DNA of 64,000 bases from Pirellulaceae bacterium (GCA_018402565.1 JAGYIQ010000005.1:372001-436000); one strand, 5' to 3'; positions 43,411-53,518 are shown, counted from the stretch's first letter. The notes: generated by a model not told the origin, from the letters alone. Made by a program: numbers and translations.

Positions 43411-43559
43411 TATTCACGCCCCGTAGTCCCTACGGATTACCCAATGGCGCGAACGGTTTCCATTTTTCTGCCCAAAATTTTTCTGCCTTCCGATCGCCGC
43501 GTCGCGTAGGTCGCGGGTTGGTTCTAGGGGAACGAAACGATTGACGCGTTCTGCGATGC

Positions 43560-45638
43560 CTAGCGTTGGCTCCACTCGTGAACCCAATCGACCAGTGCGA
43601 TGACGTTGTCCACAGGGGTTTCGGGCACGATGCCATGTCCTAGGTTAAAGATGTGCCCGGGTCGACCGGCCGCTTGGCGAAGAATGCGACGGATCTGCTG
43701 CTGCAAGTTCTCGCGCGAGCCCAACAACACCAGCGGATCCAAGTTGCCCTGCACCGCAAAGTCGGGTCCGACCCAATCCCAAGCCGCATCCAGTTCGATC
43801 CGCCAATCAACGCCAACGACCGCTGGCCGAGCGGCGGCGTAGAACGGCAGCAATTGCGGGTTGCCAGTCCCGAAGTTGATCACGGGCACGTTCCTAGCAA
43901 GTCCCTGCACCAAACGAGCCACGTGGGGCAAGACAAAGCTCTCGTAGTCAGCCGGCGACAGTGCCCCAACCCAAGAATCAAACAATTGCAGACATCCAGC
44001 CCCAGCCTCCACCTGAGCATTCAAGTACAGGATCACACTGTCCGTCAGACGACTCATCAGCTCGTGCCAGGCCAGCGGATCGCTGTACATCAGGCGTTTG
44101 GTGCGAATGAAGTTGCGACTGCCGCCGCCCTCGATGCAGTAACTGGCCAGGGTAAACGGGGCGCCCGCAAAGCCGATCACAGGAATGTGACTGGGCAGAT
44201 CGCGGCGGGTCCAGCGAACGGTGTCGACAACAAACTGCAAGGCCTGCATGTCGGCCAAAGGGACCACCCGATCGACGTCACTGGCTTGTTGGATCGGGTT
44301 ATGAATCTGCGGACCATGCCCGGGCCCAAAGCTCAACTCAAAGCCCAAGGGCTCGAGGATGGGCAAGAGGTCGGAGAAGATGATCGCCGCATCGACTCCC
44401 AAGCGAGCCACGGCCGTGCACATGACTTCGCTGCACAAAGTGGCATTCTTGCATAACTCGAGAAACGTGTGCTGCGAGCGAACGGCTTGGTACTCTTGCA
44501 TGTAGCGGCCGGCCTGGCGCATCAACCACACGGGCGTGACGTCCGTCGGTTGCCGACGACAGGCGCGAAGAAACGGCCCGTCGTACCATGGCTCGGAGGG
44601 GAACTGGGCGGCGACTTGTTCGGCTCGGGCTTGGCTGGCTGCCAAGGTTTCACTCAGCGGCCGATCCGCAGCGATTGCCGCTGGCGGAGCAGTGGAACGA
44701 GGTGCTGTTTGATCGATCGAGGATTGCCGTGTGGCCGTAGGTTGCGCGGCGAACGGGACGGCGTGATGTCGGTTGTGATAATACTGGGCCGCGGCCGAAA
44801 CCAAGCGGGCCATCTTGCCGTGGTCCGGTTCTAACGTCACGGGCAGCCCCAGTTCCTGCAGCCGTTCGCTGGTCGTTGGTCCGATCGAAGCCACGATGAT
44901 GTCATGCAAAGCGCCGACCACGGCCGCGCGACAACCCATTTGCTCGGCGACTTGCAACAGATGCACGACCTGTTGAGCCGAGGTAAACATCGCCACATCA
45001 ATGTCACCAGCGACCAAACGTTGGATGTTGGCCCGCAGCGGCTCCAGATCATCCGGCAACAGCCAACGATAGATGGTGACCGGCAGAACGGTGGCGCCGC
45101 GGGCTTCGAGGCCGGCCAACAGGCTGGGGTTGGTCTCGCCGTATTCCAACACGGCGATGTTGCGGTTGCCGGCCAGGCCTTGGGCATCGACCAAGGTCAA
45201 GATCTCGCGCCAGGTATGCGGGGCCGAGACCTTGTGTGTGGCGGTCACCCCCAGTTGGTGCATGGCGGCGTTCGGTTTAGGCCCGCGGGCGATGGTGGTG
45301 ATGTCGGAGAGAAAGTCCAGCAAGCGTTGGCGGGGATAACGGGTGCTGAGCACATCGACCAGGTACTTGAAGCCCACGCCCGTCATGGCGATCACGGTGT
45401 CCAGGCTGCCGTCCAGGAGCTGCTGTGCAAAGGCTTGTAAGGACGGAGCGGTGGCGTCGGTTTGGGGCGCCTCTTGCATCGAGGGACTGACATAGGGCAC
45501 ACCACCGTGTTTGCGGATCAGTTGCTCCATGGCCGCTTGTTGACGACTTTCGAACGACGCCACGGCGGCTCCGGCAAAGGTAAAGTCCGCTTCCGATCGA
45601 TCGGAGGATGGTTCTTGAGCCACGATCCTAACTTTCAC
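43560..45638 (-). CDS. hemE: Uroporphyrinogen-III synthase / uroporphyrinogen decarboxylase fusion (HemD-HemE)
   Basis: 692 aa. GTG start at 45638 overlaps the upstream stop (GTGA). Residues ~1-285 are a HemD-like domain (AMTGVGFKYLVDVL, AVLEYGETNPSLLAGLEARG, MFTSAQQVVHLL, ASIGPTTSERLQELGLPV). After a ~60-residue Ala/Thr linker comes complete HemE: PVWLMRQAGRYMQEY, IIFSDLLPILEPLG, GFAGAPFTLASYCIEGGGSR, FDSWVGALSP, QGNLDPLVLL, FNLGHGIVPETP. The fusion would cyclise hydroxymethylbilane and then decarboxylate to coproporphyrinogen III in one protein. Both halves look complete. Confidence 0.9.
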   Translation of the reverse strand: MKVRIVAQEPSSDRSEADFTFAGAAVASFESRQQAAMEQLIRKHGGVPYVSPSMQEAPQTDATAPSLQAFAQQLLDGSLDTVIAMTGVGFKYLVDVLSTRYPRQRLLDFLSDITTIARGPKPNAAMHQLGVTATHKVSAPHTWREILTLVDAQGLAGNRNIAVLEYGETNPSLLAGLEARGATVLPVTIYRWLLPDDLEPLRANIQRLVAGDIDVAMFTSAQQVVHLLQVAEQMGCRAAVVGALHDIIVASIGPTTSERLQELGLPVTLEPDHGKMARLVSAAAQYYHNRHHAVPFAAQPTATRQSSIDQTAPRSTAPPAAIAADRPLSETLAASQARAEQVAAQFPSEPWYDGPFLRACRRQPTDVTPVWLMRQAGRYMQEYQAVRSQHTFLELCKNATLCSEVMCTAVARLGVDAAIIFSDLLPILEPLGFELSFGPGHGPQIHNPIQQASDVDRVVPLADMQALQFVVDTVRWTRRDLPSHIPVIGFAGAPFTLASYCIEGGGSRNFIRTKRLMYSDPLAWHELMSRLTDSVILYLNAQVEAGAGCLQLFDSWVGALSPADYESFVLPHVARLVQGLARNVPVINFGTGNPQLLPFYAAARPAVVGVDWRIELDAAWDWVGPDFAVQGNLDPLVLLGSRENLQQQIRRILRQAAGRPGHIFNLGHGIVPETPVDNVIALVDWVHEWSQR

Positions 45639-46177
45639 TGAATGGGCGCGAGCGGCGTCGCTTGCGCCTGCTGCCAACAATAGGTAAACAACACTTGCCA
45701 CTCCAACCTCGCTTCGCCGTGCAATGCGTCCTGCTCGGAGGCGGACGTGCGACGATCGGCGCGTTGGCAGCGATCGACGAACTCCGTCGGCGACCAAGCG
45801 CGGCCCAACTGCTGTTGGATTTCGTCCCACACGGGAGACGGTCCGACTTGGCGATACCAATACTTGGAGTTGCTGTAGTCGCCCTCGAGGCGATGCATGA
45901 TGGCGTGCCAGTGGCTGCCTGCGGGGGTATCGAGCGATTGGCTGAGCGAGTGCGACTCGTCCCAGAAGCCATGCAGCAACCACAAGCCGGCCCAGGCGCC
46001 GCGGGCCAAGTCGCGGTCGCGGACGGGAGCGGCGAACAAGTCGTCCTCCGCCAGGGCGCGGCAGGCGGCGCGAACGGCGGCCGGCGAGCGACCCGTCGGG
46101 TAGGCTTGCCAGGCCGCGTCGCTGAGCAGCCGTCGCGCGGCGGAGGGAATGTCCAATTGGCTCAAGGTTAAATTCAT
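45635..46177 (-). CDS. Conserved hypothetical protein coupled to HemD-HemE
   Basis: 180 aa from the ATG at 46177 (MNLTLSQLDIPSAARRLLSD). The segment GSHWHAIMHRLEGDYSNSKY then WYRQVG, with several His and Trp, is the most conserved-looking part; it occurs in a family of small soluble proteins of unknown role. It shares a 4-bp overlap with the heme gene, so translation is coupled. No signal peptide or membrane helix. Confidence 0.7.
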   Translation of the reverse strand: MNLTLSQLDIPSAARRLLSDAAWQAYPTGRSPAAVRAACRALAEDDLFAAPVRDRDLARGAWAGLWLLHGFWDESHSLSQSLDTPAGSHWHAIMHRLEGDYSNSKYWYRQVGPSPVWDEIQQQLGRAWSPTEFVDRCQRADRRTSASEQDALHGEARLEWQVLFTYCWQQAQATPLAPIQ

Positions 46178-46208
46178 GGCGGATGCTCCCAGGCCATCCG
46201 GGGTGGGG

Positions 46209-47591
46209 TCAGCGATCGAGGGGTGCGTCGGGTGGCTGCGGCAAGCGGACGTCCAGGCGAGTGGCGTCGATCTGGATCTGCACACCGGCTTGTTGGCCGA
46301 TCTCGCGGAACAACTCTTCCAGCGTCCAATCCTTGGCGTCCAGGACGATGGGCCGTTCCAACTGGGCGGCGGTCAGTTCGGGGGCGAACTGCACTTGTCG
46401 CTGGGTCTCTTGGGCCAGGAAGCGAATCACCGCTTCGGCGGGCTGGCCCATCAACTTGACCGTGTAGCGGCTCTCGCCACCCCCCTGTGCGGCGGGGCGT
46501 GGCCGCTGCGATTCCCACTGGTCGAACAAACCGCTCAGCTCCGACAACGGACCACTGAGGCGGGGCCGATTGGACGAGCCACCGGTGCCGCGGGCCAGCC
46601 GTTGGACGCCGGGAAAGTCCCGCTTCAAACGCTCGCCCGACTTCTGCAGTTGGCTGCGGTGGAACGCGTCGTCCAACTGGACTTCGCAGACCGTGTCGTC
46701 CGTGAGTGGCTCCAGTTGCCAGCGGGGACCGCCGCTGTCGACGGACACGATCAGGCGCTGGTTGAAGCCGAAGGCCACCAGCGCCAGTTGTTCGACCAGC
46801 GGCTGGGCCGGCAGTTGGCCCGCGTCCCAGACATCGTAGGGCAAGGCGTCGGACTGCCAAGTCCCCGACAGGGGCTGGGTCCAGTCCTGGAACAGGTCGG
46901 CGGGTTGGCTGAGGCGCTCCCAGCGGCGCGGGGTGGCTTGCAGGAGGGCGGCGCGGAGGGCGGCCGACTCCAGGGATTCAGCCTGCCGACGGGCATCGGC
47001 CAGCAGCACGAACAACGGAGTTGCTTGCCGATCGGGCACCAAGGCCACGAGTCCTTCGTGCAGGAGCACGGCGGCCCCGGCCTGGCGAGCCAATGCGGCC
47101 AGGACATCGCGGACGGGCTGGTCGCGCAGCTCCAGATCGATGACTCGCGACTTATCCACGCGGCGATCGCACCAGACGGTCAGACCGGGCCAAGTGGACT
47201 CGGTCAGGATGCGGCCCAACTCAACTTGTTGCCAGCGGACGGACTGCCGAGCGTCCAGGGCTCGCTGCCAACTGTCTTGCGGTGGGTAATAAATGCCGGA
47301 GGGCTCTGCGGCGAGAGACACGTGGAGCGGTGAAGGGGGAGCGAAGCCCCGCGGAAGGGCGGATTGGAGCGGGATCTCGGCCCAAACAACCGGTCCCGTG
47401 ACTGCTAGCAGCACTATCATCCAGGCCTGCTGGAGGGGCCTGGCGAATTGACGAAAGCGGTTTTCGCCATAGATTTTTGGCAGATTGGCGGATTTCGACG
47501 CAGCGAGACCGCATGTCGTAGGACCTGTGTCTGTTGTAACGGCTGGCATAGGCGGAATCCGGGGGTGTGAGCCGGGGCCATTCGTTGTCAA
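46209..47591 (-). CDS. Exported protein with STN/secretin-like domains
   Basis: Up to 460 aa; the start is uncertain (ATG at 47591 or 47549). A hydrophobic stretch near residue 58 (MIVLLAVTGPVVWA) is probably the signal or anchor. Two segments resemble STN-type domains: RVIDLELRDQPVRDVLAALA followed by RQAGAAVLLHEGL near 150, and RPIVLDAKDWTLEELFREIG followed by QQAGVQIQIDATRLDVRLP at the C-terminus. STN domains occur at the N-terminus of secretins and TonB receptors, but no beta-barrel follows here. Probably periplasmic; function unknown. Confidence 0.6.
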   Translation of the reverse strand: MTTNGPGSHPRIPPMPAVTTDTGPTTCGLAASKSANLPKIYGENRFRQFARPLQQAWMIVLLAVTGPVVWAEIPLQSALPRGFAPPSPLHVSLAAEPSGIYYPPQDSWQRALDARQSVRWQQVELGRILTESTWPGLTVWCDRRVDKSRVIDLELRDQPVRDVLAALARQAGAAVLLHEGLVALVPDRQATPLFVLLADARRQAESLESAALRAALLQATPRRWERLSQPADLFQDWTQPLSGTWQSDALPYDVWDAGQLPAQPLVEQLALVAFGFNQRLIVSVDSGGPRWQLEPLTDDTVCEVQLDDAFHRSQLQKSGERLKRDFPGVQRLARGTGGSSNRPRLSGPLSELSGLFDQWESQRPRPAAQGGGESRYTVKLMGQPAEAVIRFLAQETQRQVQFAPELTAAQLERPIVLDAKDWTLEELFREIGQQAGVQIQIDATRLDVRLPQPPDAPLDR

Positions 47592-47723
47592 AAGGGGTGG
47601 CTCGGATTACAGTAGAACAGCCTTGGGGGGTCCGGTTAAGTGGGGTGTGCGGGTTCAAGGCCGCTGCCGAGCCCGCTCGGTGGTGGTGCTCTCTGGCTTG
47701 GTTTTGCCGACAAAGGATACAAC

Positions 47724-48404
47724 GTGTCAGATAAAGCTCGACGCCCAAAACCGACTCGCTTGGAACGCTCCTATTTATCGTACCTGCAGTCGGAGCGGGC
47801 TGCTGACTTTATCGCCAGCGTGGCTCATCATTACACCTGCGAGACGCTGAAGCGGTTGGCGGCGGCTGGTGACCGGGTCATCCGTCGGGCGGCGATGTTG
47901 GCCTTGGGTTTCTTGGGTGGTTACGATGCCAATGAGGTGATGGGCAATGGCCTGCGGGATCGCGACCGGGCGGTGCGATTGCTGGCGGAACACGGCCTGC
48001 GTCAGATTTGGTTTCGGGCCGGCAACACGCATCAGTACCACGAGCTGCAGCGGTTGGTGCGGCTGAACGATAACGGGCTGTATCATGAGGTGGTCGAATT
48101 AAGCGAGCCGCTGTTGGCCCAGGCGCCGCAGTTGGCCGAAGCCTGGAACCAGCGGGCGATCGCCGAGTTCAGTTTATTTGACTATGAAGAGAGTGCGGCC
48201 CATTGCCAGCGGGCCATGGACATCAATCCTTATCATTACAATGCCGCGATGGGTTTGGGCCATTGTTATTTGCAGATGGACCAGGGGGCATTGGCATTGG
48301 AAGCCTTTCGCGAAGCCCTCCGCATCAATCCCAATTTAGAGTGCGTTCGTTCCCAGATCCGCCAGCTAGAACGCTCGTTGGACCGCGAACGCCTAGACGA
48401 CTAA
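47724..48404 (+). CDS. HEAT/TPR repeat protein
   Basis: 226 aa from a GTG at 47724 (AAAGGA upstream). The N-terminal half resembles HEAT repeats (VIRRAAMLALGFLGGYDANE, RDRAVRLLAEHGLRQIWF), the C-terminal half two to three TPRs (AEAWNQRAIAEFSLFDYEES, YHYNAAMGLGHCYLQMDQG). No signal peptide. Likely a protein-protein scaffold; partner unknown. Divergent from the STN-domain gene. Confidence 0.75.
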   Translation: MSDKARRPKPTRLERSYLSYLQSERAADFIASVAHHYTCETLKRLAAAGDRVIRRAAMLALGFLGGYDANEVMGNGLRDRDRAVRLLAEHGLRQIWFRAGNTHQYHELQRLVRLNDNGLYHEVVELSEPLLAQAPQLAEAWNQRAIAEFSLFDYEESAAHCQRAMDINPYHYNAAMGLGHCYLQMDQGALALEAFREALRINPNLECVRSQIRQLERSLDRERLDD

Positions 48405-48460
48405 TCGGCGTTCTTATCTACGCCGCTTTTTGTTGCCGGTTTTGCTGCCTCAAGGCCCGG

Positions 48461-49659
48461 CTATCTTTGTTTAGTTTTCTTCCTTGAGGGGTTGGTTATC
48501 TGGTTTCGGCTTCCAGTCGCTTTCCGCTCGGTTGCGATCTGTTGGCGCAAGGTTTCGGCGTCGGGCAATTGCAGTTGGTATTTGGAAACAAACAGTTCGT
48601 GAGACATGGAGGCCAAGGCGTATTCGACCAGGGTGCGATCATGCTCCGTACATAACAAAATGCCGATCGGCGGATTGTCGTCGGGGGCTCGGACGTTTTT
48701 GTCGTACCAAGCCACATAAGTGTTGAGCTGCCCGATGTTCTCGTGGGTGAATTCTTCCAGCTTGAGATCGATCAGGATGTGGCATTTCAGGAGTCGGTGA
48801 TAAAACACCAGATCGATAAAATAATACTTGTCACCGATCCGGATGCGTCGCTGGCGAGCTTCAAAACAAAAGCCGTTGCCCAGCTCCATCAGGAACTCCT
48901 GCAATTTGTTTAGCAGTTCGTCTTCCAGGTTCGATTCGCTCATGACTTCCTGTGGCTTGAGCCCCAAGAACTCAAAAACGTAGGGGTCGCGAATCACGAG
49001 CCGCGGCGGGGCGGTTTCGGCCCCGATCGCCGTTGTGGCGCGCAGTTTTTGTTTGTCGATCGACAGTTCGCTGCGTTCGTAGAGCAGGCTGTTGATCTGC
49101 CGTTTTAGCTCGCGGACGGACCAGCCCCCACGAATGCACTCGGTTTCGTAAAAGGGCCCGTTTGGCGTCAGAATCAATAGCGACCAGCTGCTCGATGTGA
49201 GTGTACGAAAGTGAGTTCACAACCTCGGTTCCGGAAAGTGCGGTCACTGACCGCACTTTCTGTGTCTCGAGGCCGATACTGCTGTTTAAGAGCAGCTTTT
49301 TGAATTGTGCGGTCAGTGACCGCACAATCTCCGGGTAGGTGTGGTAGAACCGCAAATATTGGTAAAGTTGACGTTTTTCGCAGGTTCAGACCCGGGTTGC
49401 TTCGCAGGCGAACAGCCAGCCGTTCCAATAACCTGTCGCCATAGGTGGCCCGGTCCGCTCCGTTCAATTCGTATTCGGCAATGTAGTGACCAATCACCCA
49501 ATTCCTGACGGTCAGGCTGACATTGACCGCCCGAGACGCTTGCTGAGCCAGTTCCTGGTGGGCCGTTTGAATCGACCGAGCCAGGCACTCCAGATCTGAG
49601 ACGCCTGAAGTTTGTAGTTCGCCTACCGATCGTTTCGCAGTCTTCTTTGCCATATTCAT
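48461..49659 (-). pseudogene. YhcG/DUF1016-family PD-(D/E)XK nuclease gene broken by two frameshifts
   Basis: Three consecutive frames together make a full YhcG protein. The N-terminus (from 49659) carries VRNWVIGHYIAEYELNGADR ATYGDRLLERLA as in DUF1016_N. Near 49378 the frame must change to continue as RFYHTYPEIVRSLT and LSYTHIEQLVAID. Near 49170 it changes again to FYETECIRGGWSVRELKRQI and the nuclease end (YYFIDLVFYHRLLKCHILID LKLEEF). The catalytic-looking D-X-hydrophobic and DLK residues are intact in the last piece. Each break is explained by a one-base indel, so this is a recent pseudogene or base-call error. Confidence 0.82.
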
Positions 49660-49734
49660 TTGCCTCCTGTTCGAAACTACCTAATGATATCAAACTTCTC
49701 GTCAACCGGTTGCTGATCACACGGCGCCCGGTCA

Positions 49735-50035
49735 GGGCTTGTTGATTTTTCCAGTCTCACACGAGAAACTGCCGCCGGATTCAATGAAATCGGGTAAGAA
49801 CATGGCGTTTTCGCATCAATCGAAACGCTTGAAGGCTTGTTGATTTTTCCAGACTTGCTCGCGAATGGGCCGTCCGACTCAAGGAACATCGGGCAAAAAC
49901 ACGGCGTTTTCCCATCAATCGAAACGCTTGACGCGTTCCGCTACGGAAAAATCAACAAGCCATTGACGCGTTCCGCTACGGAAAAATCTACAAGCTCTTG
50001 ACGCATTCCGCTACGGAAAAATCAACAAGCTCGTC
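49735..50035. repeat. Dispersed repeat family A (second locus)
   Basis: Three copies of TGACGCGTTCCGCTACGGAA followed by AAATC(A/T)ACAAGC, plus two copies of a longer unit ending TTTTCCCATCAATCGAAACG. Same family as 1850-2115. No gene seen in 49660-50086. Confidence 0.82.
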
Positions 50036-50086
50036 AGGACTTTCGAATAACCGCGGGCGGGCGAGGGTTTTGGTGGGGGGCGGAGG

Positions 50087-51372
50087 TTAGGGGGAGGCGT
50101 GGAGGAGGTCGCGGAGGTAGGGCTTGAATTCGGTCATGTGGCTGGGTGCGTGAGGGCCGATGATGAGGGGACCCGCCGATGGACTGGGGGTCAGACCATG
50201 ACTGCCGCGGACCAAGGTGGCGTCGAGCGGAATCACGTCCATGCGGTAACGAAAACCGAGCTTCTTCTGCAACAACCGCGCGGCCGCTCGCCACGCTGAG
50301 GTCATGAACAACTCACACGGATCATAACCGGGCTTGCGATGGATATCGACCGTCCGAGCAAAGTCCGGGCGCACGCTGATCGTCCAACCAATAATAATAA
50401 GCAAACCACGCATCAGGCTCCGCTAAGTGCAATCCAATCGCCACTGCGCGGATGATCCAACGCCAAGTCACCCGGCGGCACAACGTCGGCTATCCCTGGC
50501 AAATCCAACAACCGCCGCCGCACCTCGTCGCGTTGACTGGCACGCGCCACATACACGTGCGCAACCTGATGATCGACCACCGCCAACGCTTCGCTCTCCA
50601 AGGTCTGCAACATCTCGCCAAACGGCCCGTCACGCACCTCTAACAACCCGGCCTGACGCAAGGCTCGGTTGATGTAAATCGGTCGCTGGACCGGAACCAG
50701 TCCATACTCAGAGACGACCACCACCTGGACCCCAGACTGCTGAGCTTGATCAATGATCCGCCCCGCACAGGCATCCACTTCCGCCACACGCGCGGGGGGA
50801 CAGGTGGGGAGTCGCTGGGCGTCGTAGTCCAGATGCGGCAGGTAAACCAGCGTCAAGGCGGGCGTTTGCTGCCGCAGCACTTCCACCGCCGCCCCCGCGA
50901 TCCACTGGGAACAGGGCAACCCCGCCTTCGGACCCCAAAACGAAAAAAACGGAAATGGGCCCAATCTCTGCTCTAACTGACAATCGGTCTTGTCGATGAT
51001 GCCAAACTCTTTAGAGCCGTCACAGCCGTAATGGGGCTTGGGGGTAGCCGACCAACGGACCGGCGCGCCTTGGTTGTACCACCAAAACAACTTGGCGGTC
51101 TCGACGCCCTCGTACAGCTTCTGGCCCTGAATCAGATGATTCGATTGCTGCCAGAACCGCACCTCGCCGCTGGCGCGGTCGTACCAGCCATTCCCGACAA
51201 TCCCATGCTGGCGCGGCAAGGTCCCAGTCAACAGTGTGGCCTGGGCGGTGCAGGTAACGGCCGGCAGAGGGCACTGCCACGGGGTGGCCGGACCCAGGGC
51301 CGACAAGCGAGGAGCATGGACCAGCAGCTCGGGGGTCAGCCCCACCACATTGATCACACAAACTTTGCTCAT
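50087..51372 (-). pseudogene. Type I phosphodiesterase/nucleotide pyrophosphatase-like gene with two frameshifts
   Basis: Starts at the ATG at 51372 (MSKVCVINVVGLTPELLVHA). Alkaline-phosphatase-fold features: LPAVTCTAQATLLTGTLPRQ (nucleophile Thr region), HGIVGNGWYD, LVYLPHLDYDAQR, VVVVSEYGLVPV. The first frame stops at 50413. Removing one G near 50427 yields [18 protein letters not shown], and removing one C near 50368 continues as [20 protein letters not shown] and [16 protein letters not shown], a proper family C-terminus. Two +1 errors within ~60 bp. Confidence 0.8.
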
Positions 51373-51477
51373 CCGCTGTATCCTTGTATCGTAGGTCGAC
51401 TGATGCGGAGCAGACGGGTGGTCATTGTACCCGATCAAGATGAATCAGGAGGGGACTCCTAATCGACTTGTGGCATT

Positions 51478-51540
51478 CGAGTACGAGTACGAGTACCGCC
51501 AAAGGCTGAGTACGAGTCCGAAGGCCATTATCGTATACCG
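51478..51540. repeat. Dispersed repeat family B, second locus
   Basis: GAGTACGAGTACGAGTACCG CC followed by GGCTGAGTACGAGTCCGAAG, matching 7833-7890. The remaining bases of 51373-51673 hold no gene I can support. Confidence 0.7.
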
Positions 51541-51673
51541 CTCGTGGCGTGAGGCCGTGAACGGTTACAAAAAAAGGTAGCTGAAACTCGTGGGAGTCCA
51601 GCTACCTCGTGTGTTTGCAATGCCAGGATCAAGTGCCGGGCGACGATTGGAGGGGACTGCGAGAGATCACTGC

Positions 51674-53518
51674 TCAGCGATTCCCGCCGCCGTTTTCACC
51701 GCCTTGACCTTCATCACCTTCGTCTTCACTGCCTTGCTCGCCTTGGCCAGCGTCGGCCTGGCCTTGATCGGCTTGGTCAGCGGTTTCCGCATCGTCTTGT
51801 TCCTCGTCAGCGGCAGCGGCACGCGGTGCGACGTTAACGGGTGCGGTGGCCAATTCTTCGGTTTCTTTGTCCTGGGCAGTCAGCTCGACCTTGCCGACCA
51901 ACTTCTCCAGGGCATTCACGCCGTTGCCGAAACCGGCCAGGACGCGGACGCTGTTGGATTGCTCGCGCAGGTCCAGTGCATCGCGATTGATGCGGGCCAT
52001 GGCACTGCGTTCGGCTTCGGTCAATGGCTTTTCTTCCACGTAGCCGATGTCGCTGGCAACCAGCAGCTCTTTCAGTTCTTTCTCCAACAGCGTGATCAAG
52101 CGCTGGGCCTCAGCATCATTGGCCAGCGTCGCCTTGAGTCCCGTGGGAGTTCGCGAGGCCGTACCGAGAATGTTCCGTGCGGTTGCAACCGCCACTTTGA
52201 CGTTGGCTCGGGCGTAATACAAATGGTAAGGGAACAGCCCATCCTCATCAAATCCTTCCATGCCGGCCATGCCGCCCATCATCCCGCTCATCATGCCTTC
52301 GCCGCCGCCGCGTGGGCCATCGTCACGAACAGTGGCGGACTCGCCCGTACCAGAAGCGACATCGGGTCCGCGTCGTGGTCCCGACCCTGTGACGGCTCGT
52401 TTGGCCTGGGCCATGCCGGTCTTGGCCTTGATGGCTTCGTCGATGGCCACTTGTTTCTGAGCCGCGAGGACTCGGCTGCGTTCGGTCTTGGTCACGTAGG
52501 CGACCAACTGGCCGAGGGCCTCCAGGTACTGTGTGGGTTGATCCAGGGGCAAGCGAGACAAGCCCACCATGGCATCCAACCGCAGCCACTTGCCGGCATC
52601 CAGCTTCCGAGCCAGCATCCACATCGCGGCTTTGACTTCTGCCAGCTTGGGTTCGTTGGCCAGCAAGCTCAGGCTATCGAGTGTCTGCACCGCGCGTCGG
52701 CTGAGGACGTAGCCGGCTTGATCTTCGGTTTGACGGGCATCGTACTTGGCCAACACCCGCAGCATGGAATCGACAATCATGCCACGCACGTCGGCTCGCA
52801 TGCGGACGTTGGCGGGCAACTGGCCATCGATCTCCGCGTGCCGCTGGATCCCCGTCAGGCTGGCGGCGACCAAGTACTCGGGGCTTTCCGGGTTATCGAC
52901 GACCTTGAGTAATTCGGCGAGGGCCGGCAGCAGAGGCCGCGGCGGACGTTGGCCCGAAACGCCCTCCTGGGCGTCCAGCAACCCGAGGATCAAGCAAGCG
53001 TTGATCCGAGCGGCGGGGTGATAGTTCTTGTTCATGACATCGATGGCTTTGGGCACCACCACGTTATTCAATAAAAAAGCCCGATTCGTGTCACTGGCCG
53101 AACGGACGACCTTGCGGAAGAAGTCTTGCCGCATGTCGCCCAGCTTGATCTGGCCTTCGGGGTTGAGCGTGGTCATTTCGGCCATCACCACTAACCCGAC
53201 CCAGTTGCGGACCAAGTCCTGATCGGCGGCAGACAAGGCGTTGTTGCCTTGCAGAGCGGTGGAGACGCGGGTCTCGAAATCGCCCCGCACACGGCGTACT
53301 TCCGACAGGCGATTGCGGTCGGTGACGCCGACCATGTTGAATTCTTCAGGCACGGCATCGGTCAAGAATCCGCCATCCTGCGCCCCAGCTGCCTGGGCCG
53401 CGGCCTGCATCGGGCTGGCCTGCAACGGTGCGACCAAGAACCGACCGCCACTCAGCCCACTTCCCAGGGCCAGTACCCCTACCAGACAAGTCAGGGTCAA
53501 CAGAAACTGCTTTCTCAT
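51674..53518 (-). CDS. Exported HEAT-like hypothetical protein with acidic tail
   Basis: 614 aa. Signal peptide MRKQFLLTLTCLVGVLALGS, cleavage probably near the LQAS/AAAQA region. Residues ~90-330 contain repeated helical pairs of HEAT/ARM type (INACLILGLLDAQEG, YLVAASLTGIQRHAE). A Gly/Met-rich loop near 400 (GGGEGMMSGMMGGMAGMEG) precedes another helical part, and the end is strongly acidic and Gly-rich (DEEQDDAETADQADQGQADA). No enzyme motif. Probably a periplasmic scaffold; function unknown. Confidence 0.72.
   Translation of the reverse strand: MRKQFLLTLTCLVGVLALGSGLSGGRFLVAPLQASPMQAAAQAAGAQDGGFLTDAVPEEFNMVGVTDRNRLSEVRRVRGDFETRVSTALQGNNALSAADQDLVRNWVGLVVMAEMTTLNPEGQIKLGDMRQDFFRKVVRSASDTNRAFLLNNVVVPKAIDVMNKNYHPAARINACLILGLLDAQEGVSGQRPPRPLLPALAELLKVVDNPESPEYLVAASLTGIQRHAEIDGQLPANVRMRADVRGMIVDSMLRVLAKYDARQTEDQAGYVLSRRAVQTLDSLSLLANEPKLAEVKAAMWMLARKLDAGKWLRLDAMVGLSRLPLDQPTQYLEALGQLVAYVTKTERSRVLAAQKQVAIDEAIKAKTGMAQAKRAVTGSGPRRGPDVASGTGESATVRDDGPRGGGEGMMSGMMGGMAGMEGFDEDGLFPYHLYYARANVKVAVATARNILGTASRTPTGLKATLANDAEAQRLITLLEKELKELLVASDIGYVEEKPLTEAERSAMARINRDALDLREQSNSVRVLAGFGNGVNALEKLVGKVELTAQDKETEELATAPVNVAPRAAAADEEQDDAETADQADQGQADAGQGEQGSEDEGDEGQGGENGGGNR

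Noticed and set aside
42854..43417. 188-codon N-terminal extension of the sulfatase
   Set aside because: It only translates the tandem repeat, and a signal peptide begins at the ATG at 42853.
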